Source: Streptomyces sp. WZ-12 (GTDB lineage: Bacteria > Actinomycetota > Actinomycetes > Streptomycetales > Streptomycetaceae). Taken from it: a DNA stretch of 64,000 nucleotides. A program made the position numbers and the translations under genes. Below are positions 27,155 to 35,790 of the stretch, one piece after another. How positions within the stretch are numbered: the stretch's first letter is position 1; every line of letters begins with the position of its first letter. The notes below the pieces were generated by a model. The model was not told the origin of the DNA and did no database searches. It was given only the letters and a program-made list of their open reading frames with translations. The stretch is taken from the NCBI RefSeq assembly GCF_028898845.1, contig NZ_CP118574.1, forward strand, positions 1,178,001-1,242,000. Direction: 5' to 3'.

Positions 27155-28033
27155 TCAGCGCGGGGCCGGGGTGACCCGGGGCGCGGGGGCGTGTGCGGTG
27201 GTCCAGTCGACGATCTGCACGGCCGCCCCCGCGGCCTCCTGGCCCCGGCAACGGGCGTGGTGGCGGCGGGCGATGGCGTCCAGGTCGAGGTGGCGGGCGA
27301 AGGCCGGGAGGGCGGCGAGCCGGCGGGCGTAGGACCACAGGCCGCGGTGGTCGGCTATGCGGTGCACGGCCGCGGCGTCCAGGTGCCAGCGGTGGACGGT
27401 GTCGAGCTGCACCAGGGTGACCCACAACTGCACGTCGGCGACGGTGAGTCGGTCACCGAGGAGGTAGCGGCGGTCGGTCAGGCGGCGCTCCAGTGCGGCG
27501 AGCGCGTCGAGCAGGGTGGTCAGGGCGGCCTCGTAGCCGGGGTGGTCGCTGCCGAGCGAACCGGCGTGCTGGGCGGCCTGGTTGAGGTCCCGCTCGCAGC
27601 GTCGGACCAGTGCGTCGATCGCGTCCCGCGCGTGGTCGGGGTAGAGGGCGGGTCCGTGGCCGCCGAACCGCTCGGCCAGGTCGCGGAGGATGTCCGGGGC
27701 ATGGGTGCTGACGATCCGTCCGGTCCAGTCGTCGCTGAGCACCGGGACGGTGGCGGGGCCCTGGTACTGGTGCGCGCTGGCCTCGTAGAGCGGGCGCAGC
27801 GCGGTGTAGCCGCACTCCGGGGCGTCGGGGACGGCGGGCAGCAGGTTCAGCGGGAGCACGTCGTCGAGGTCGAGCAGGGCGTGGGTGAGGGCGATGCCCA
27901 GACAGTGCGGACAGGACGGGGAGAGGTGCAGGCGGTAGCGGTGCGGGACCGGGTAGTGGCCGCTGCGCGGGTCGGGGCCGATCCGTCCTCGGAAGGCGGA
28001 CGTCCCGGTGGCGGTGGAGGCGGAGGTGGTCAT
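27155..28033 (-). CDS. glutathione S-transferase family protein (YqjG/ECM4-like)
   Basis: A 292-residue protein. Thioredoxin-like domain: HLSPSCPHCLGIALTHALLDL, with CPHC where glutathionyl-hydroquinone reductases have CPWAHR. The alpha-helical GST domain includes LERRLTDRRYLLGDRLTVADVQLWVTL. The ATG at 28033 is chosen because homology starts soon after. Actinobacteria lack glutathione, so the thiol may be mycothiol or the protein may act as a reductase. A Cys-containing leader peptide and a palindrome lie upstream, and a divergent Rrf2 gene follows, suggesting thiol or sulfur control. Confidence 0.8.
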   Translation of the reverse strand: MTTSASTATGTSAFRGRIGPDPRSGHYPVPHRYRLHLSPSCPHCLGIALTHALLDLDDVLPLNLLPAVPDAPECGYTALRPLYEASAHQYQGPATVPVLSDDWTGRIVSTHAPDILRDLAERFGGHGPALYPDHARDAIDALVRRCERDLNQAAQHAGSLGSDHPGYEAALTTLLDALAALERRLTDRRYLLGDRLTVADVQLWVTLVQLDTVHRWHLDAAAVHRIADHRGLWSYARRLAALPAFARHLDLDAIARRHHARCRGQEAAGAAVQIVDWTTAHAPAPRVTPAPR

Positions 28034-28191
28034 ACGAGTCCCTGGGTGCGAGGTCCGGTAGCGGGTCGTACGGGTGGGCACCCGTCGGCGGTCGCGCGCG
28101 GACGCGGACGGGCGCCGGCACGGTGGCACGGGGCGGGGCCCAAGTGGGGCGCGGGGTCAGCGGAAAACGGCTGCCGGCGCCCGGCGGCGGA

Positions 28192-28302
28192 CTATGCGGC
28201 GCTGCAGACGCGCAGCAGATCGATGTGCCGGCGGGAGGTGAGGAGGGGACGCGGCCGGTCCGCGCGTGCCGCGCGGTCGCCGTCCCGCTCTGTGTGCCCC
28301 AT
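28192..28302 (-). CDS. short leader peptide with C-terminal Cys (putative attenuator uORF)
   Basis: A 36-residue frame: ATG at 28302, TAG at 28194-28192, ending SRRHIDLLRVCSAA. The RRHIDLLRVCSA core matches the small actinobacterial peptides annotated as 'putative leader peptide', often found before sulfur-assimilation genes. It lies 158 bp upstream of the GST gene on the same strand. The single Cys near the end could make translation cysteine-responsive. No strong Shine-Dalgarno site precedes it. Attenuation is inference. Confidence 0.65.
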   Translation of the reverse strand: MGHTERDGDRAARADRPRPLLTSRRHIDLLRVCSAA

Positions 28303-28334
28303 CGACTCCCACCCTGTTCGCCGTGGTTCCCGCC

Positions 28335-28347
28335 CTTGAGTCTCAAG
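28335..28347. promoter_or_regulatory. palindromic operator candidate in the GST/Rrf2 divergent region
   Basis: CTTGAG-T-CTCAAG is a perfect 13-bp palindrome. On the minus strand it begins 18-20 bp after TTGACG (about 28360-28365), so it overlaps the probable -10 of the leader-peptide/GST transcript. The neighbouring Rrf2 protein is the obvious binder. Confidence 0.5.
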
Positions 28348-28478
28348 GCCCCGCCGGGCCGCGTCAAGGGTCGTGCGCCGGCACCCTGCCGGGGGTGAAC
28401 CGGCCGGCGCGCGCCGGGAATACCGGGGTTGCGCTCCTCGTCAGGGGGCGGGGCGACGGCCGGGCCCGACCGCTCGGG

Positions 28479-28484
28479 GATAAT
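28479..28484 (+). promoter_or_regulatory. -10 element of a probably leaderless Rrf2 transcript
   Basis: GATAAT ends 6 bases before the ATG at 28491, placing +1 on or next to the A of the start codon. No Shine-Dalgarno site is present, consistent with a leaderless mRNA. No clear -35 is seen. Confidence 0.5.
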
Positions 28485-28490
28485 GCCACC

Positions 28491-28949
28491 ATGCGGATTT
28501 CAGCCAGAGCGGACTATGCGGTGCGCGCCGCACTGCAACTCGCGCACGCCCCGGACGGGGGCCCGCTCAAGGCGGAGGCGATCGCCGACGCCCAGGACAT
28601 TCCCCACAAGTTCCTGGAGGGCATCCTGGGCGACATGCGGCGCGGCGGGCTGGTCCTCAGCCAGCGCGGCGGGAACGGCGGTTACCGCCTCGCCAAGGCC
28701 GCCGACGAGATCAGCATCGCCGATGTGATCCGGGTCGTGGACGGTCCGCTGGTGTCCGTACGGGGCGTGCGCCCGCCGGAGTTGTCGTACAGCGGCCCCG
28801 CGGAGTCCCTGCTTCCGCTGTGGATCGCGCTGCGGGCCAACGTCCGTCAGATCCTCGACGGCGTCTCGCTGGCCGACGTGGCGTCGGCTGAACTCCCCCA
28901 TCAGGTCTCGGCATTGGCCCGCGACCCGGCCTCCTGGATGAACCCCTAG
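28491..28949 (+). CDS. Rrf2-family transcriptional regulator
   Basis: A 152-residue regulator. The winged helix occupies the first ~80 residues: ISARADYAVRAALQLA, AEAIADAQDIPHKFLEGILGDMRRGGLVLSQRGGNGGYRLA, ISIADVIRVVDGP. The C-terminal helix dimerises. There are no cysteines, so it does not bind an Fe-S cluster like IscR/NsrR and is closer to CymR-type Rrf2 proteins that control sulfur metabolism. It is divergent from the leader-peptide/GST unit and is followed by a DszC/SfnB-like gene. Sulfur control is inferred from that context. Confidence 0.9.
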   Translation: MRISARADYAVRAALQLAHAPDGGPLKAEAIADAQDIPHKFLEGILGDMRRGGLVLSQRGGNGGYRLAKAADEISIADVIRVVDGPLVSVRGVRPPELSYSGPAESLLPLWIALRANVRQILDGVSLADVASAELPHQVSALARDPASWMNP

Positions 28950-29177
28950 GGCGAACCCGGCTGACCTGCGGACGGCCCGCGACGGACCGTCGGGCGACCG
29001 ACCCCGTGTCCGGAATGCGACCACGATCCGTCCACCCCTCGAACACCCCTTGCCCGTCCAGAAGTTCAGGCCGCATCATGCAGCTATTCCCTACCAATCC
29101 AGTGGGAAAACTAGGGAAGCCCGACCGGGGGCCACCCCCACAGCCCGGTTCCAGCCGACGAGGACGGTGAACGGCGC

Positions 29178-30461
29178 ATGCCGAAAAGGTCCGCAACACG
29201 TCCTGCCGCCCCGCAGTCCCGCCCCGCGGAGGAGGAGATCTGGCCCCGCGTCACCCGCGAGGTCGCCGACGACCTCGCCGTCGACGCGCTGGCCCGCGAC
29301 CGGTCCGGCAAGCCGCCCGCCGACGAACTCGCCCGGCTGCGCGAGGCCGGCCTGCCGGCCCTGCTGACCCCGCCCAGCCCGCTCCGCGGCGGCAGCGACT
29401 GGCGCACCGCCTGCGCCGTCATCCGCGAGATCGCGGCGGCCGACAGCTCCATCGGGGAACTCCTCGCCCGCCACTACGCGTTGACCTGGAACACCCGGTT
29501 CTTCGGCGGCCCGGACCAGGCCGACGGGTTCGAGCGCCGGGTGGCGGCGGAGCAGTGGCTGCTGGCCGGCGACACCGGCAACTCACCGGCCGACGCCGAG
29601 CCCGCGTCCTCGGGCGCCGCCCCCGACCTCACCCTGACCCTCACCCCGAACGGGAACGGCTATCTCCTGCACGGCCGCCGGTCGTTCGCCGCCGGCGTCA
29701 CCGTCGCGGACCGCCTGGTCGTCGGCGCCACCTGTACCGAGACCGGCGACTGGCTGACCGCACTGGTCGACCCGGCCCACCCCGGCGTCACCACCGACCC
29801 GGCCCACGACCGCCTGGGCCAGCGCCTCGCCGGCGCCGGCAGCGTCGCCTTCGACGGGGTACCGGTGCTGCCCGAGCAACTCCTCGGCACCGCCTCCCAC
29901 GACGAGCAACACCTCACCCCCTACGCCACCCTGGCCCCGCTCGCGCTGCGGCTGGCCCTGGTGCACGTCGCGCTGGGCATCGCCGAGGGCGCGCTCGCCG
30001 AGGCCCGCGACCTCAGCCGCGCCGCGCCCGGCGGCTGGCCGACCGCCGACCCCGACCCGGCCCCGTACGCCGAACGGCCGGGCGGCGACCCCTACTTGCT
30101 GCTCGCCTACGGAGAACTGGTCGCCGCCGCGCACACCGCAGCGGCCGTCGCGGAACCGGCCACCGAGGCGTTGGCCAGGGGCCTGCTGATGGGCCGGGAG
30201 CTGGGCTCCAACGAGCGCGCCGACATCGCGGTGCTGGTCGCCGCCGCCGAGGCGGTGACCAACCAGTCCGCGCTCCAGATCACCACCCGCATCCTGGAGT
30301 TGACGGGCACCGCCGACTCTTCCGCCGGCGACCCGGGGTTCGACCGGTTCTGGCGCAACGCCCGCGTGCTGACCGCCCAGCGCTCGCCCGCGCACAGCCT
30401 CCGGGCCATCGGCGACCACTACTTGAACGGGACGCACCCGCCGCTGACCCTACGGATCTGA
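29178..30461 (+). CDS. acyl-CoA dehydrogenase-fold flavoprotein (DszC/SfnB-like)
   Basis: A 427-residue protein with the acyl-CoA dehydrogenase fold: helical N-terminal domain (LREAGLPALLTPPSPLRGGSDW, AADSSIGELLARHYAL), beta domain (GYLLHGRRSFAAGVTVADRLVV) and C-terminal helical domain (LALVHVALGIAEGALAEA, RFWRNARVLTAQRSPAHS). The RNARxxTxxxP ending resembles the DszC/SfnB flavin monooxygenases that free sulfur from organosulfur compounds rather than true acyl-CoA dehydrogenases. Together with the Rrf2 gene and the leader peptide this suggests sulfur scavenging. The exact substrate is unknown. The 228 bp upstream hold a TTCCCTA...TAGGGAA inverted repeat. Confidence 0.8.
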   Translation: MPKRSATRPAAPQSRPAEEEIWPRVTREVADDLAVDALARDRSGKPPADELARLREAGLPALLTPPSPLRGGSDWRTACAVIREIAAADSSIGELLARHYALTWNTRFFGGPDQADGFERRVAAEQWLLAGDTGNSPADAEPASSGAAPDLTLTLTPNGNGYLLHGRRSFAAGVTVADRLVVGATCTETGDWLTALVDPAHPGVTTDPAHDRLGQRLAGAGSVAFDGVPVLPEQLLGTASHDEQHLTPYATLAPLALRLALVHVALGIAEGALAEARDLSRAAPGGWPTADPDPAPYAERPGGDPYLLLAYGELVAAAHTAAAVAEPATEALARGLLMGRELGSNERADIAVLVAAAEAVTNQSALQITTRILELTGTADSSAGDPGFDRFWRNARVLTAQRSPAHSLRAIGDHYLNGTHPPLTLRI

Positions 30462-30502
30462 GCCAGCGGCCGCCGCGCCCCTCCGCGGCTCCTGAAGTCG
30501 TA

Positions 30503-31777
30503 TCAGACGGCGGCCAGCAGGCTCCGGCCGAGCCAGTCCGAGCCGTCCCGCACGCCCGGCAGGGCGTAGAAGTAGCCGCCGCCGGTCGGCGAGATGTAGT
30601 CCACCAACGGCTCGTCGATCAGCCGCTCCTGGGTGGCCTCGAACTGGCGGCGGACGTCCTGCTGGTAGCAGCAGAAGGCCAACCCCATGTCCAGGTTGCC
30701 GACGTTGTCCACGCCCCGGTCGTAGTTGTAACCGCGGCGCAGGATGCGGGAGTCGTCGGTCTTGGCGGTGCGCGGGTTGGCGAGCCGGATGTGCGAGTCC
30801 AACGGGATCGCGGTGCCGTGCGGGTCCTTGTGGTAGGCGGGCACGTCGAACTCGCCTGCACCGTCCAGCGGGGCGCCGGTGTCCTTGCGGCGGCCGAACA
30901 TCTTCTCCTGCTCGGCCAGCGAGACCCGGTCCCAGAACTCCACCAGCATCCGGATGATCCGGATGACCTGGTAGCTGCCGCCGGTCGCCCAGGCCGGCTC
31001 GCCCTGGCCGTCGCGGACCCACACCAAGTGGTCCATCTCCCGCCCCGACTTCACGTCGGGGTTGGCTATCCCGTCCTTGAAGCCGAGCAGGTTGCGCTGG
31101 GTGCCGCTGGGTCGGGGCGCGTTCTGGAAGCCGTCGATGCGCCACTTGATCTGCATGCCGCCGCGGGTGTGCCGGGCGATGTCGCGCAGCGCGTGCAGCA
31201 CGGTGTCCTGGCGCTCCGCGCAGATCTGCAACGACAGGTCACCGTGGCACTCGGCGGCCTGGAGGTTGTCGTTGGGGAAGGTCCGCATCGGGGCCAGCCC
31301 GCGCGGCTTGGCCTTGGCGAGGCCGTAGCGGCCGTCGAAGAGCGAGGCGCCCACCCCGAGCGTGACGGTCAGCGCGTCGGCCGGGACGACCGGGCCGAGG
31401 ATCCCGTTGTCGGACGGCGGGGCGCCGACGCCGAGGTCCTGCGGCGCGCCGCCGGCGGTCAGGAAGCGGGACCGCTCGGTGATCGTCCGCAGCAGGTCGG
31501 TGAGTTCCTTGCGGTTCTCCGCGATGACGTTGAGCGAGACGAACGCCGCGGCGGCGGGCTGCGGGGTGAGGATGCCCGCCTGGTGGACGCCGTGGAACGA
31601 CACCTTGCCGGCGTCGGCGGTGTCGGCGGCGCGCGCGGTACCGGTCTGGCCCTGGGCCAGGGCGAAGCCGCCGCCGGCCAGCACCGCACCGGCCGCGCCG
31701 GCGCCCAGCGCGGTCTTCACGAACGAGCGCCGGTCGGCGGGACAGCGGCCCTGCGGGCCGGGCGTTTCGGCGGACAT
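30503..31777 (-). CDS. efeB: Tat-exported DyP-type peroxidase / deferrochelatase EfeB
   Basis: A 424-residue protein with a twin-arginine signal ([22 protein letters not shown]). The dye-decolorising peroxidase core has the GxxDG motif in [11 protein letters not shown] and a proximal His/Arg region in [10 protein letters not shown]. EfeB oxidises ferrous iron or haem outside the membrane and hands iron to EfeUO. It is 140 bp downstream of the fused efeUO on the same strand. The ATG at 31777 has AAGGGA about 9 bases upstream. Confidence 0.93.
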   Translation of the reverse strand: MSAETPGPQGRCPADRRSFVKTALGAGAAGAVLAGGGFALAQGQTGTARAADTADAGKVSFHGVHQAGILTPQPAAAAFVSLNVIAENRKELTDLLRTITERSRFLTAGGAPQDLGVGAPPSDNGILGPVVPADALTVTLGVGASLFDGRYGLAKAKPRGLAPMRTFPNDNLQAAECHGDLSLQICAERQDTVLHALRDIARHTRGGMQIKWRIDGFQNAPRPSGTQRNLLGFKDGIANPDVKSGREMDHLVWVRDGQGEPAWATGGSYQVIRIIRMLVEFWDRVSLAEQEKMFGRRKDTGAPLDGAGEFDVPAYHKDPHGTAIPLDSHIRLANPRTAKTDDSRILRRGYNYDRGVDNVGNLDMGLAFCCYQQDVRRQFEATQERLIDEPLVDYISPTGGGYFYALPGVRDGSDWLGRSLLAAV

Positions 31778-31917
31778 CTCGTGGATCCCTTCGGAGCGTG
31801 CGCGGGGTGGTGCGTCGGTTGCGGGGTGGCTGGGTGGTGGGGAGTGATACGGGCGGGGGCCCGGTGGTCGGCGGCGGTGCTCGCGTGCGCGGTCCGGGCG
31901 CCCCGATCCCGGGGCGG

Positions 31918-34107
31918 TCAGGCGGACTTGCGGATCTCCAGGAGGTCCGGCACCGGCGCCAGGTGTTCCAGCAGTTGCCCGGTGACCCCGTTCAACCGCT
32001 GGCGGGTGGCGGCGTCCAGCTTCTCGACCGGCGTCCAGGCATCGCCGTGGTGCGCCGCGTCGAGCATCTTCTGGAGCCGGGCGATGTCGTCGTCGATGGT
32101 GGTCAGCAACTGCGGGTCGCGCTTGGCGATCAGCGGGCGCAGCACGTCGAGGAGTTCACGGGTGCCGGTGAGGTTGGCGTCGGCGGTGGCGAGGTTGCTG
32201 CCGCTGCCCTCGTCGGTGTCGCCGGTCAGCTCGAACTGGAGGGTGTTCTCCAGGATCTCGTGGGTGCGCAGCGGCAGGTCACCGGGGGCGAAGTCCTGGG
32301 TGGGGAACGCCTTCCGCAACCCCATCACCTCGCCGTGCAGTTGCTCCGCCGGCCCGGTCAGCTCGTCGGCGGGCGCCCCGTGCCAGAGCCCGTACTCGAT
32401 CCGGTGGAAACCGCTGAATTCCTTGTCGTGCACGCCGCCCGGGAGCCCGTCGGCCCGCCCGTTGATCTTCTTGTCGAAGTCCTGGAACGTGCCGTAGGCG
32501 GCGCCGAGCGAGGAGTAGGTCCGGTGCGCGGTGAGCCAGTCGGCGCGGGCCGCGTCCAGGTCGCCGCCGGCGAGGTCGTCGCTGAGCCGCTGGGTCTGGT
32601 CGGTCAGCGTGGCCAACCCCGCGTCGACGTACTTCTTGTACGCGCGCAGCGGCCCGGCCAGGTCCTCCTCGGAGACCGGCACGACGGCCTTGGCACCGCC
32701 CCCGCCGCTGACCCGGACGGCGGCCGAGGTGACGGCCTTGCCGCCGGTGGGGACGCAGCGCCAGGCGTACGAGCCGCCGGCGACGGTGGCGACCAGGTCG
32801 CGGGTGGTGCCGGGGGCCAGGCCCTCGATCTCGCCGTAGACCGCGTTGCTCGTCGGGTCGACGAGGTACACCTCGGAGGTCTTGTCGCCGGTGTTCTGCA
32901 TCTGGAAGGTCTGCCGGCCCGTCTTGGGCGCGGTGAAGCCCTTGCCGCACTCCTTCTCGGACACCGCGATGGTCGGCGCCCCGGCCGGCTTGGACTTGCC
33001 GAAGGCGACGATCCCGCCCGCGACGACGGCGGGCACGGCGACCACGGCGACGGGCAACACCCAGGCGGGGCGCTTCCGGCCGGTCGCGGCGGCGACCGGC
33101 GCGGCGGCAGCCGGCGCGGCTTCCTTTTGCGGCTCGGGTTCGGGTTGCGACTCAGGGGTGGACTCGGGCGTGGACGCGGCCTGCTCCTCGGCCGACTCCC
33201 CCTCAGCCGGCCCCACTTCGGCCGACTCCGCCTCGACCGGCTGTGCCGCTGCCGCCTTCGCCTCGGTCGCACGCGGCGCCGGCGCCGGCTTCGCGGCCGT
33301 CCGCACCCCGCGGACGAACAGCGTCATCACGACGGCGAGGTACGCCGCGTACCCGACGACCTGCAACCACGTCATGGCCGGCATCAGGTTGAAGACGCCC
33401 TGCACCAACGTGGTGTACCAGGCGCTCGGGTCGATGCTCTGGCTGAGGTCGAAGGCGAACGCGGTCTTGCCGGGCAGCACCCCGCCCTCCTGGAGGTCCC
33501 GCAGGCCGTACCCCAGGACGCCGGCGGCTATGACGATCAGCACGGCCCCGGTCGCGGTGAAGAACTTGGTGAGGTTGATCTTGAGCACCCGGCGGTAGAG
33601 GCCCCAGCAGAGCCCCGCCGCGATGACCAGGCCGATCCCGGCGCCGATCATCGGCCCGACGGATTCGCCGGCCGCCCGCGCCGTGGTCCACAGGAACAGC
33701 GCGGTCTCCAACCCCTCGCGGCCCACGGCCAGGAAGGAGGTGACGATCAACATGCCCGCGCCCATCGCGAGCGCCCCGGTGACCTTCTCCTTGATCTCAC
33801 CGGAGAGGCTGCGCGCGGAGCGCCGCATCCAGAACACCATCGCGGTGACGAACGCGACCGCGATGACGCTCAGCGTGCCGCCGAACGCCTCCTGCGCGGT
33901 GGCCGAGAGCGAGGCGGCGGTGAACGTGAGGACCGCACCGAAGCTCAACGACATCGCGATGGCGGCCAGCACGCCGGTCCACACCTGCGGGAGACGGGAC
34001 TTGGCCCCGGCCCGGACGAGCGTGGCGACGAGGATCGAAACGATCAGTCCGGCTTCCAGACCTTCTCTCAAGCCGATCAAGAAACTCGGAAACGCGTCGT
34101 CCCACAT
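31918..34107 (-). CDS. efeUO: fused iron permease EfeU and iron-binding lipobox-less EfeO
   Basis: A 729-residue fusion. Residues ~1-280 are an FTR1/EfeU permease with seven TM segments and both iron-permeation motifs ([19 protein letters not shown]). An acidic Ala/Glu/Pro linker (~285-350) leads to another TM ([17 protein letters not shown]). The rest is EfeO: a cupredoxin domain (~385-480) and an M75 domain with the [10 protein letters not shown] metal motif. In most bacteria EfeU and EfeO are separate. The ATG at 34107 is chosen for GGAGAGG 8 bases upstream. An iron box lies 48-66 bp upstream, so expression should be iron-repressed. Confidence 0.92.
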   Translation of the reverse strand: MWDDAFPSFLIGLREGLEAGLIVSILVATLVRAGAKSRLPQVWTGVLAAIAMSLSFGAVLTFTAASLSATAQEAFGGTLSVIAVAFVTAMVFWMRRSARSLSGEIKEKVTGALAMGAGMLIVTSFLAVGREGLETALFLWTTARAAGESVGPMIGAGIGLVIAAGLCWGLYRRVLKINLTKFFTATGAVLIVIAAGVLGYGLRDLQEGGVLPGKTAFAFDLSQSIDPSAWYTTLVQGVFNLMPAMTWLQVVGYAAYLAVVMTLFVRGVRTAAKPAPAPRATEAKAAAAQPVEAESAEVGPAEGESAEEQAASTPESTPESQPEPEPQKEAAPAAAAPVAAATGRKRPAWVLPVAVVAVPAVVAGGIVAFGKSKPAGAPTIAVSEKECGKGFTAPKTGRQTFQMQNTGDKTSEVYLVDPTSNAVYGEIEGLAPGTTRDLVATVAGGSYAWRCVPTGGKAVTSAAVRVSGGGGAKAVVPVSEEDLAGPLRAYKKYVDAGLATLTDQTQRLSDDLAGGDLDAARADWLTAHRTYSSLGAAYGTFQDFDKKINGRADGLPGGVHDKEFSGFHRIEYGLWHGAPADELTGPAEQLHGEVMGLRKAFPTQDFAPGDLPLRTHEILENTLQFELTGDTDEGSGSNLATADANLTGTRELLDVLRPLIAKRDPQLLTTIDDDIARLQKMLDAAHHGDAWTPVEKLDAATRQRLNGVTGQLLEHLAPVPDLLEIRKSA

Positions 34108-34154
34108 AGTCGTCCTCTCCGGCCGCATCACCGCACCGGTATGCCTTACCTCAG

Positions 34155-34173
34155 TTAGCGAAGGCATACCTTA
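34155..34173. promoter_or_regulatory. iron box (DmdR/IdeR-type operator) for efeUO-efeB
   Basis: TTAGCGAAGGCATACCTTA is a 19-bp imperfect palindrome matching the IdeR/DmdR consensus TTAGGTTAGGCTAACCTAA at 13 positions, with both TTAG and CCT.A ends kept. It lies in the efeUO promoter. Iron-dependent repression by a DmdR-type protein follows from the family. Confidence 0.75.
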
Positions 34174-34315
34174 GTCAGACCGTCTGAAGATGTCTACACA
34201 GCTGTAGTCACGTGGTCACGAGCGGATAACGACCCTAGTCCAGGCCCCACACGCCCCCGACGGGGCCCCCGACCATCCCGTCGTGACTCCCACCCGCACC
34301 GCGCGTTCTCCAGGC

Positions 34316-34663
34316 ATGACCAACAAGCTCACCCCCCACGCCCCGCGCGCACGCCGAGCACCGCGCACCGCCGCGGCCCTCGCCCTGACCGCCCTCGCCA
34401 CCCTCGCCGCGACCGCCCCGGCACGCGCCGCCGACGGCACCATGCCCAACGTCAACGGCAAGTCCCTCTCCCTCGCCTACCAGGCGCTCCACAACAACAA
34501 GGACGTGCAACTCCAGGACGGCAGGGGCGCCGGGCGCCACGTGCTGTGGCCCGGCAACTGGAAGGTGTGCGCCCAACACCCCAAGGCCGGCGCCCCGTTG
34601 CGGCACCAGAAGGTGACGCTCACCGTGGTCAAGTCCCGCGAACGCTGCGACAACGGCCGATAG
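34316..34663 (+). CDS. small secreted protein with one PASTA-like domain
   Basis: A 115-residue protein with a signal peptide (TAAALALTALATLAATAPARA, cleavage near ARAADG) and a single PASTA-like domain: MPNVNGKSLSLAYQAL, WKVCAQHPKAGAP, KVTLTVVKSRERC. The two cysteines, in WKVC and ERC, could form a disulfide. PASTA domains bind peptidoglycan or beta-lactams. ATG 34316 is chosen because the signal peptide starts there. It is monocistronic with a hairpin terminator downstream. Confidence 0.8.
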   Translation: MTNKLTPHAPRARRAPRTAAALALTALATLAATAPARAADGTMPNVNGKSLSLAYQALHNNKDVQLQDGRGAGRHVLWPGNWKVCAQHPKAGAPLRHQKVTLTVVKSRERCDNGR

Positions 34664-34711
34664 CCCACCGGGCGCCCCGCGCCCCACCGTCACGCCCTCA
34701 GACACACTTCA

Positions 34712-34734
34712 GGCCCGGGAAGAACTCCCGGGCC
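34712..34734 (+). terminator. hairpin terminator after the PASTA-like gene
   Basis: GGCCCGGGA (34712-34720) and TCCCGGGCC (34726-34734) form a perfect 9-bp stem with a 5-nt loop, 49 bp after the stop. No U-tract follows. Confidence 0.65.
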
Positions 34735-35133
34735 GCCTCATCAATCGATCCCCAACAACAACCATCTCGAACAACACAGTCCCCGGGAGTCCACATCGCC
34801 ACCATCTACCTCAGTCGTCGCTGAGGCTCCGGTTCGCGGGGCTTCCGGGGGCCTAGCCAGAGCCACTTTAAGGGTCTCCTGCCCACGAACGTCTTCGTCG
34901 GCGGTGCGGCTCTCCGCTTATCTGGTTACAGACCAGTTTCCTCCCGATTTGCACACAGTCAAGGGGTATGTCAGGGAGGCCGGGTAAAAAGCCCGCGGCG
35001 CAAGCACCGGCGCGCGGTGCTGCACATCAAGGACGCGTAAAGATTGCCGGGATGCGGCAATGTGCGCCGGCCGGGCCTCGTGTCACGATCATCCTCGTTC
35101 AGGCGGAATGAGCGAGTGCGGGAGGGCTGACAC
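34735..35133. other. 400-bp intergenic region without a recognised gene
   Basis: No credible frame is seen. The stretch is less G/C-rich than its surroundings at 34730-34800 and 34915-34985. It contains CTGGT-TACAG-ACCAG (34922-34936) and several other short inverted repeats, and must hold the promoter of the NfeD/flotillin operon. A structured 5' leader or small RNA is possible, but no known riboswitch was recognised. Confidence 0.4.
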
Positions 35134-35643
35134 ATGGCCTGGTTTCTTGGTCTCGGCATCGGCGGGATCGTCGTGCTCGCGCTGTCACTGATCTTCGACG
35201 GCGTACTGGAGGGCCTGTTCGGCGGCGTGCTGGCGGGGCCCTTCGACGGACTGCTGTCGCTGCCGGTCATCGCCGGGTTCCTGTCGATGTTCGGGTTCGC
35301 CGGCGCGATCGTGCACGGCGGCGCCGGACTCGGCACCGCGGCCGCCGTCGGCGTCGGGCTGGCGGCCGGCACCGCGGCCGGGGCGGCCACCTGGCGGTTC
35401 AGCCGGACCCTGATGGACGACCGGACCGACCCGGCACCGCGCCGCGAGGACCTGGTCGGCACCGCGGGCTCGGTGATCACCCCGATCCCCACGGACGGGT
35501 ACGGCGAGGTGCTGCTGCAACTCGCGGGGCATCCCGTGAAGCTGTCGGCCCGGAGCGCGGTCCCGGTGGCCCGGGGTGCCGAGATCTGGGTGGAGGCGTC
35601 GCTGTCGTCCACCGCGGTCGCGGTCCGCCCCGTCGAACGCTGA
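35134..35643 (+). CDS. NfeD-like membrane protein (flotillin partner)
   Basis: A 169-residue protein. N-terminal hydrophobic segments (FLGLGIGGIVVLALSLIF, a middle helix SLPVIAGFLSMFGFAGAIVHGG, and a Gly/Ala helix near residue 75) precede a C-terminal OB-fold of the NfeD/YqiJ type (~105-165; LVGTAGSVITPIP, GYGEVLLQLAGHPVKLSARS, GAEIWVEASLSSTAVAV). NfeD proteins work with SPFH proteins to organise membrane microdomains. GGAGGG lies 10-11 bases upstream. The flotillin gene follows 147 bp later. Confidence 0.8.
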   Translation: MAWFLGLGIGGIVVLALSLIFDGVLEGLFGGVLAGPFDGLLSLPVIAGFLSMFGFAGAIVHGGAGLGTAAAVGVGLAAGTAAGAATWRFSRTLMDDRTDPAPRREDLVGTAGSVITPIPTDGYGEVLLQLAGHPVKLSARSAVPVARGAEIWVEASLSSTAVAVRPVER

Positions 35644-35696
35644 GCGGGGGCGGCCCGGACCCGGACGCCGATGCGGGTCGGCACCCGCCCCCGCTC
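35642..35696 (+). terminator. stem-loop between the NfeD-like gene and flotillin
   Basis: GAGCGGGGGCGG (35642-35653) pairs with CCGCCCCCGCTC (35685-35696), a perfect 12-bp stem with a 31-nt loop, starting inside the NfeD stop region. It may act as a partial terminator or processing site setting different levels of the two proteins. Confidence 0.45.
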
Positions 35697-35790
35697 GCCC
35701 GGTCCCCCGGCGCGCTCCGCGCCGCGGGACCGATCCCGCACAACCACCATCTTGATCTGCCTACCCCCAGGGAGGCAGGGGGGATTTTTC

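Noticed and set aside
29555..32497. 980-codon plus-strand frame
   Set aside because: It crosses the flavoenzyme in the wrong frame and then runs antisense to efeB and efeUO; composition is that of a shadow frame.
31798..34158. 786-codon plus-strand frame opposite efeUO
   Set aside because: Antisense to a well-supported permease fusion; no domain or plausible start.
34830..34900. Possible tRNA-like or known riboswitch element (GGTTCGCGG, GCCTAGCC)
   Set aside because: No acceptor stem, anticodon arm or conserved riboswitch core could be assembled.
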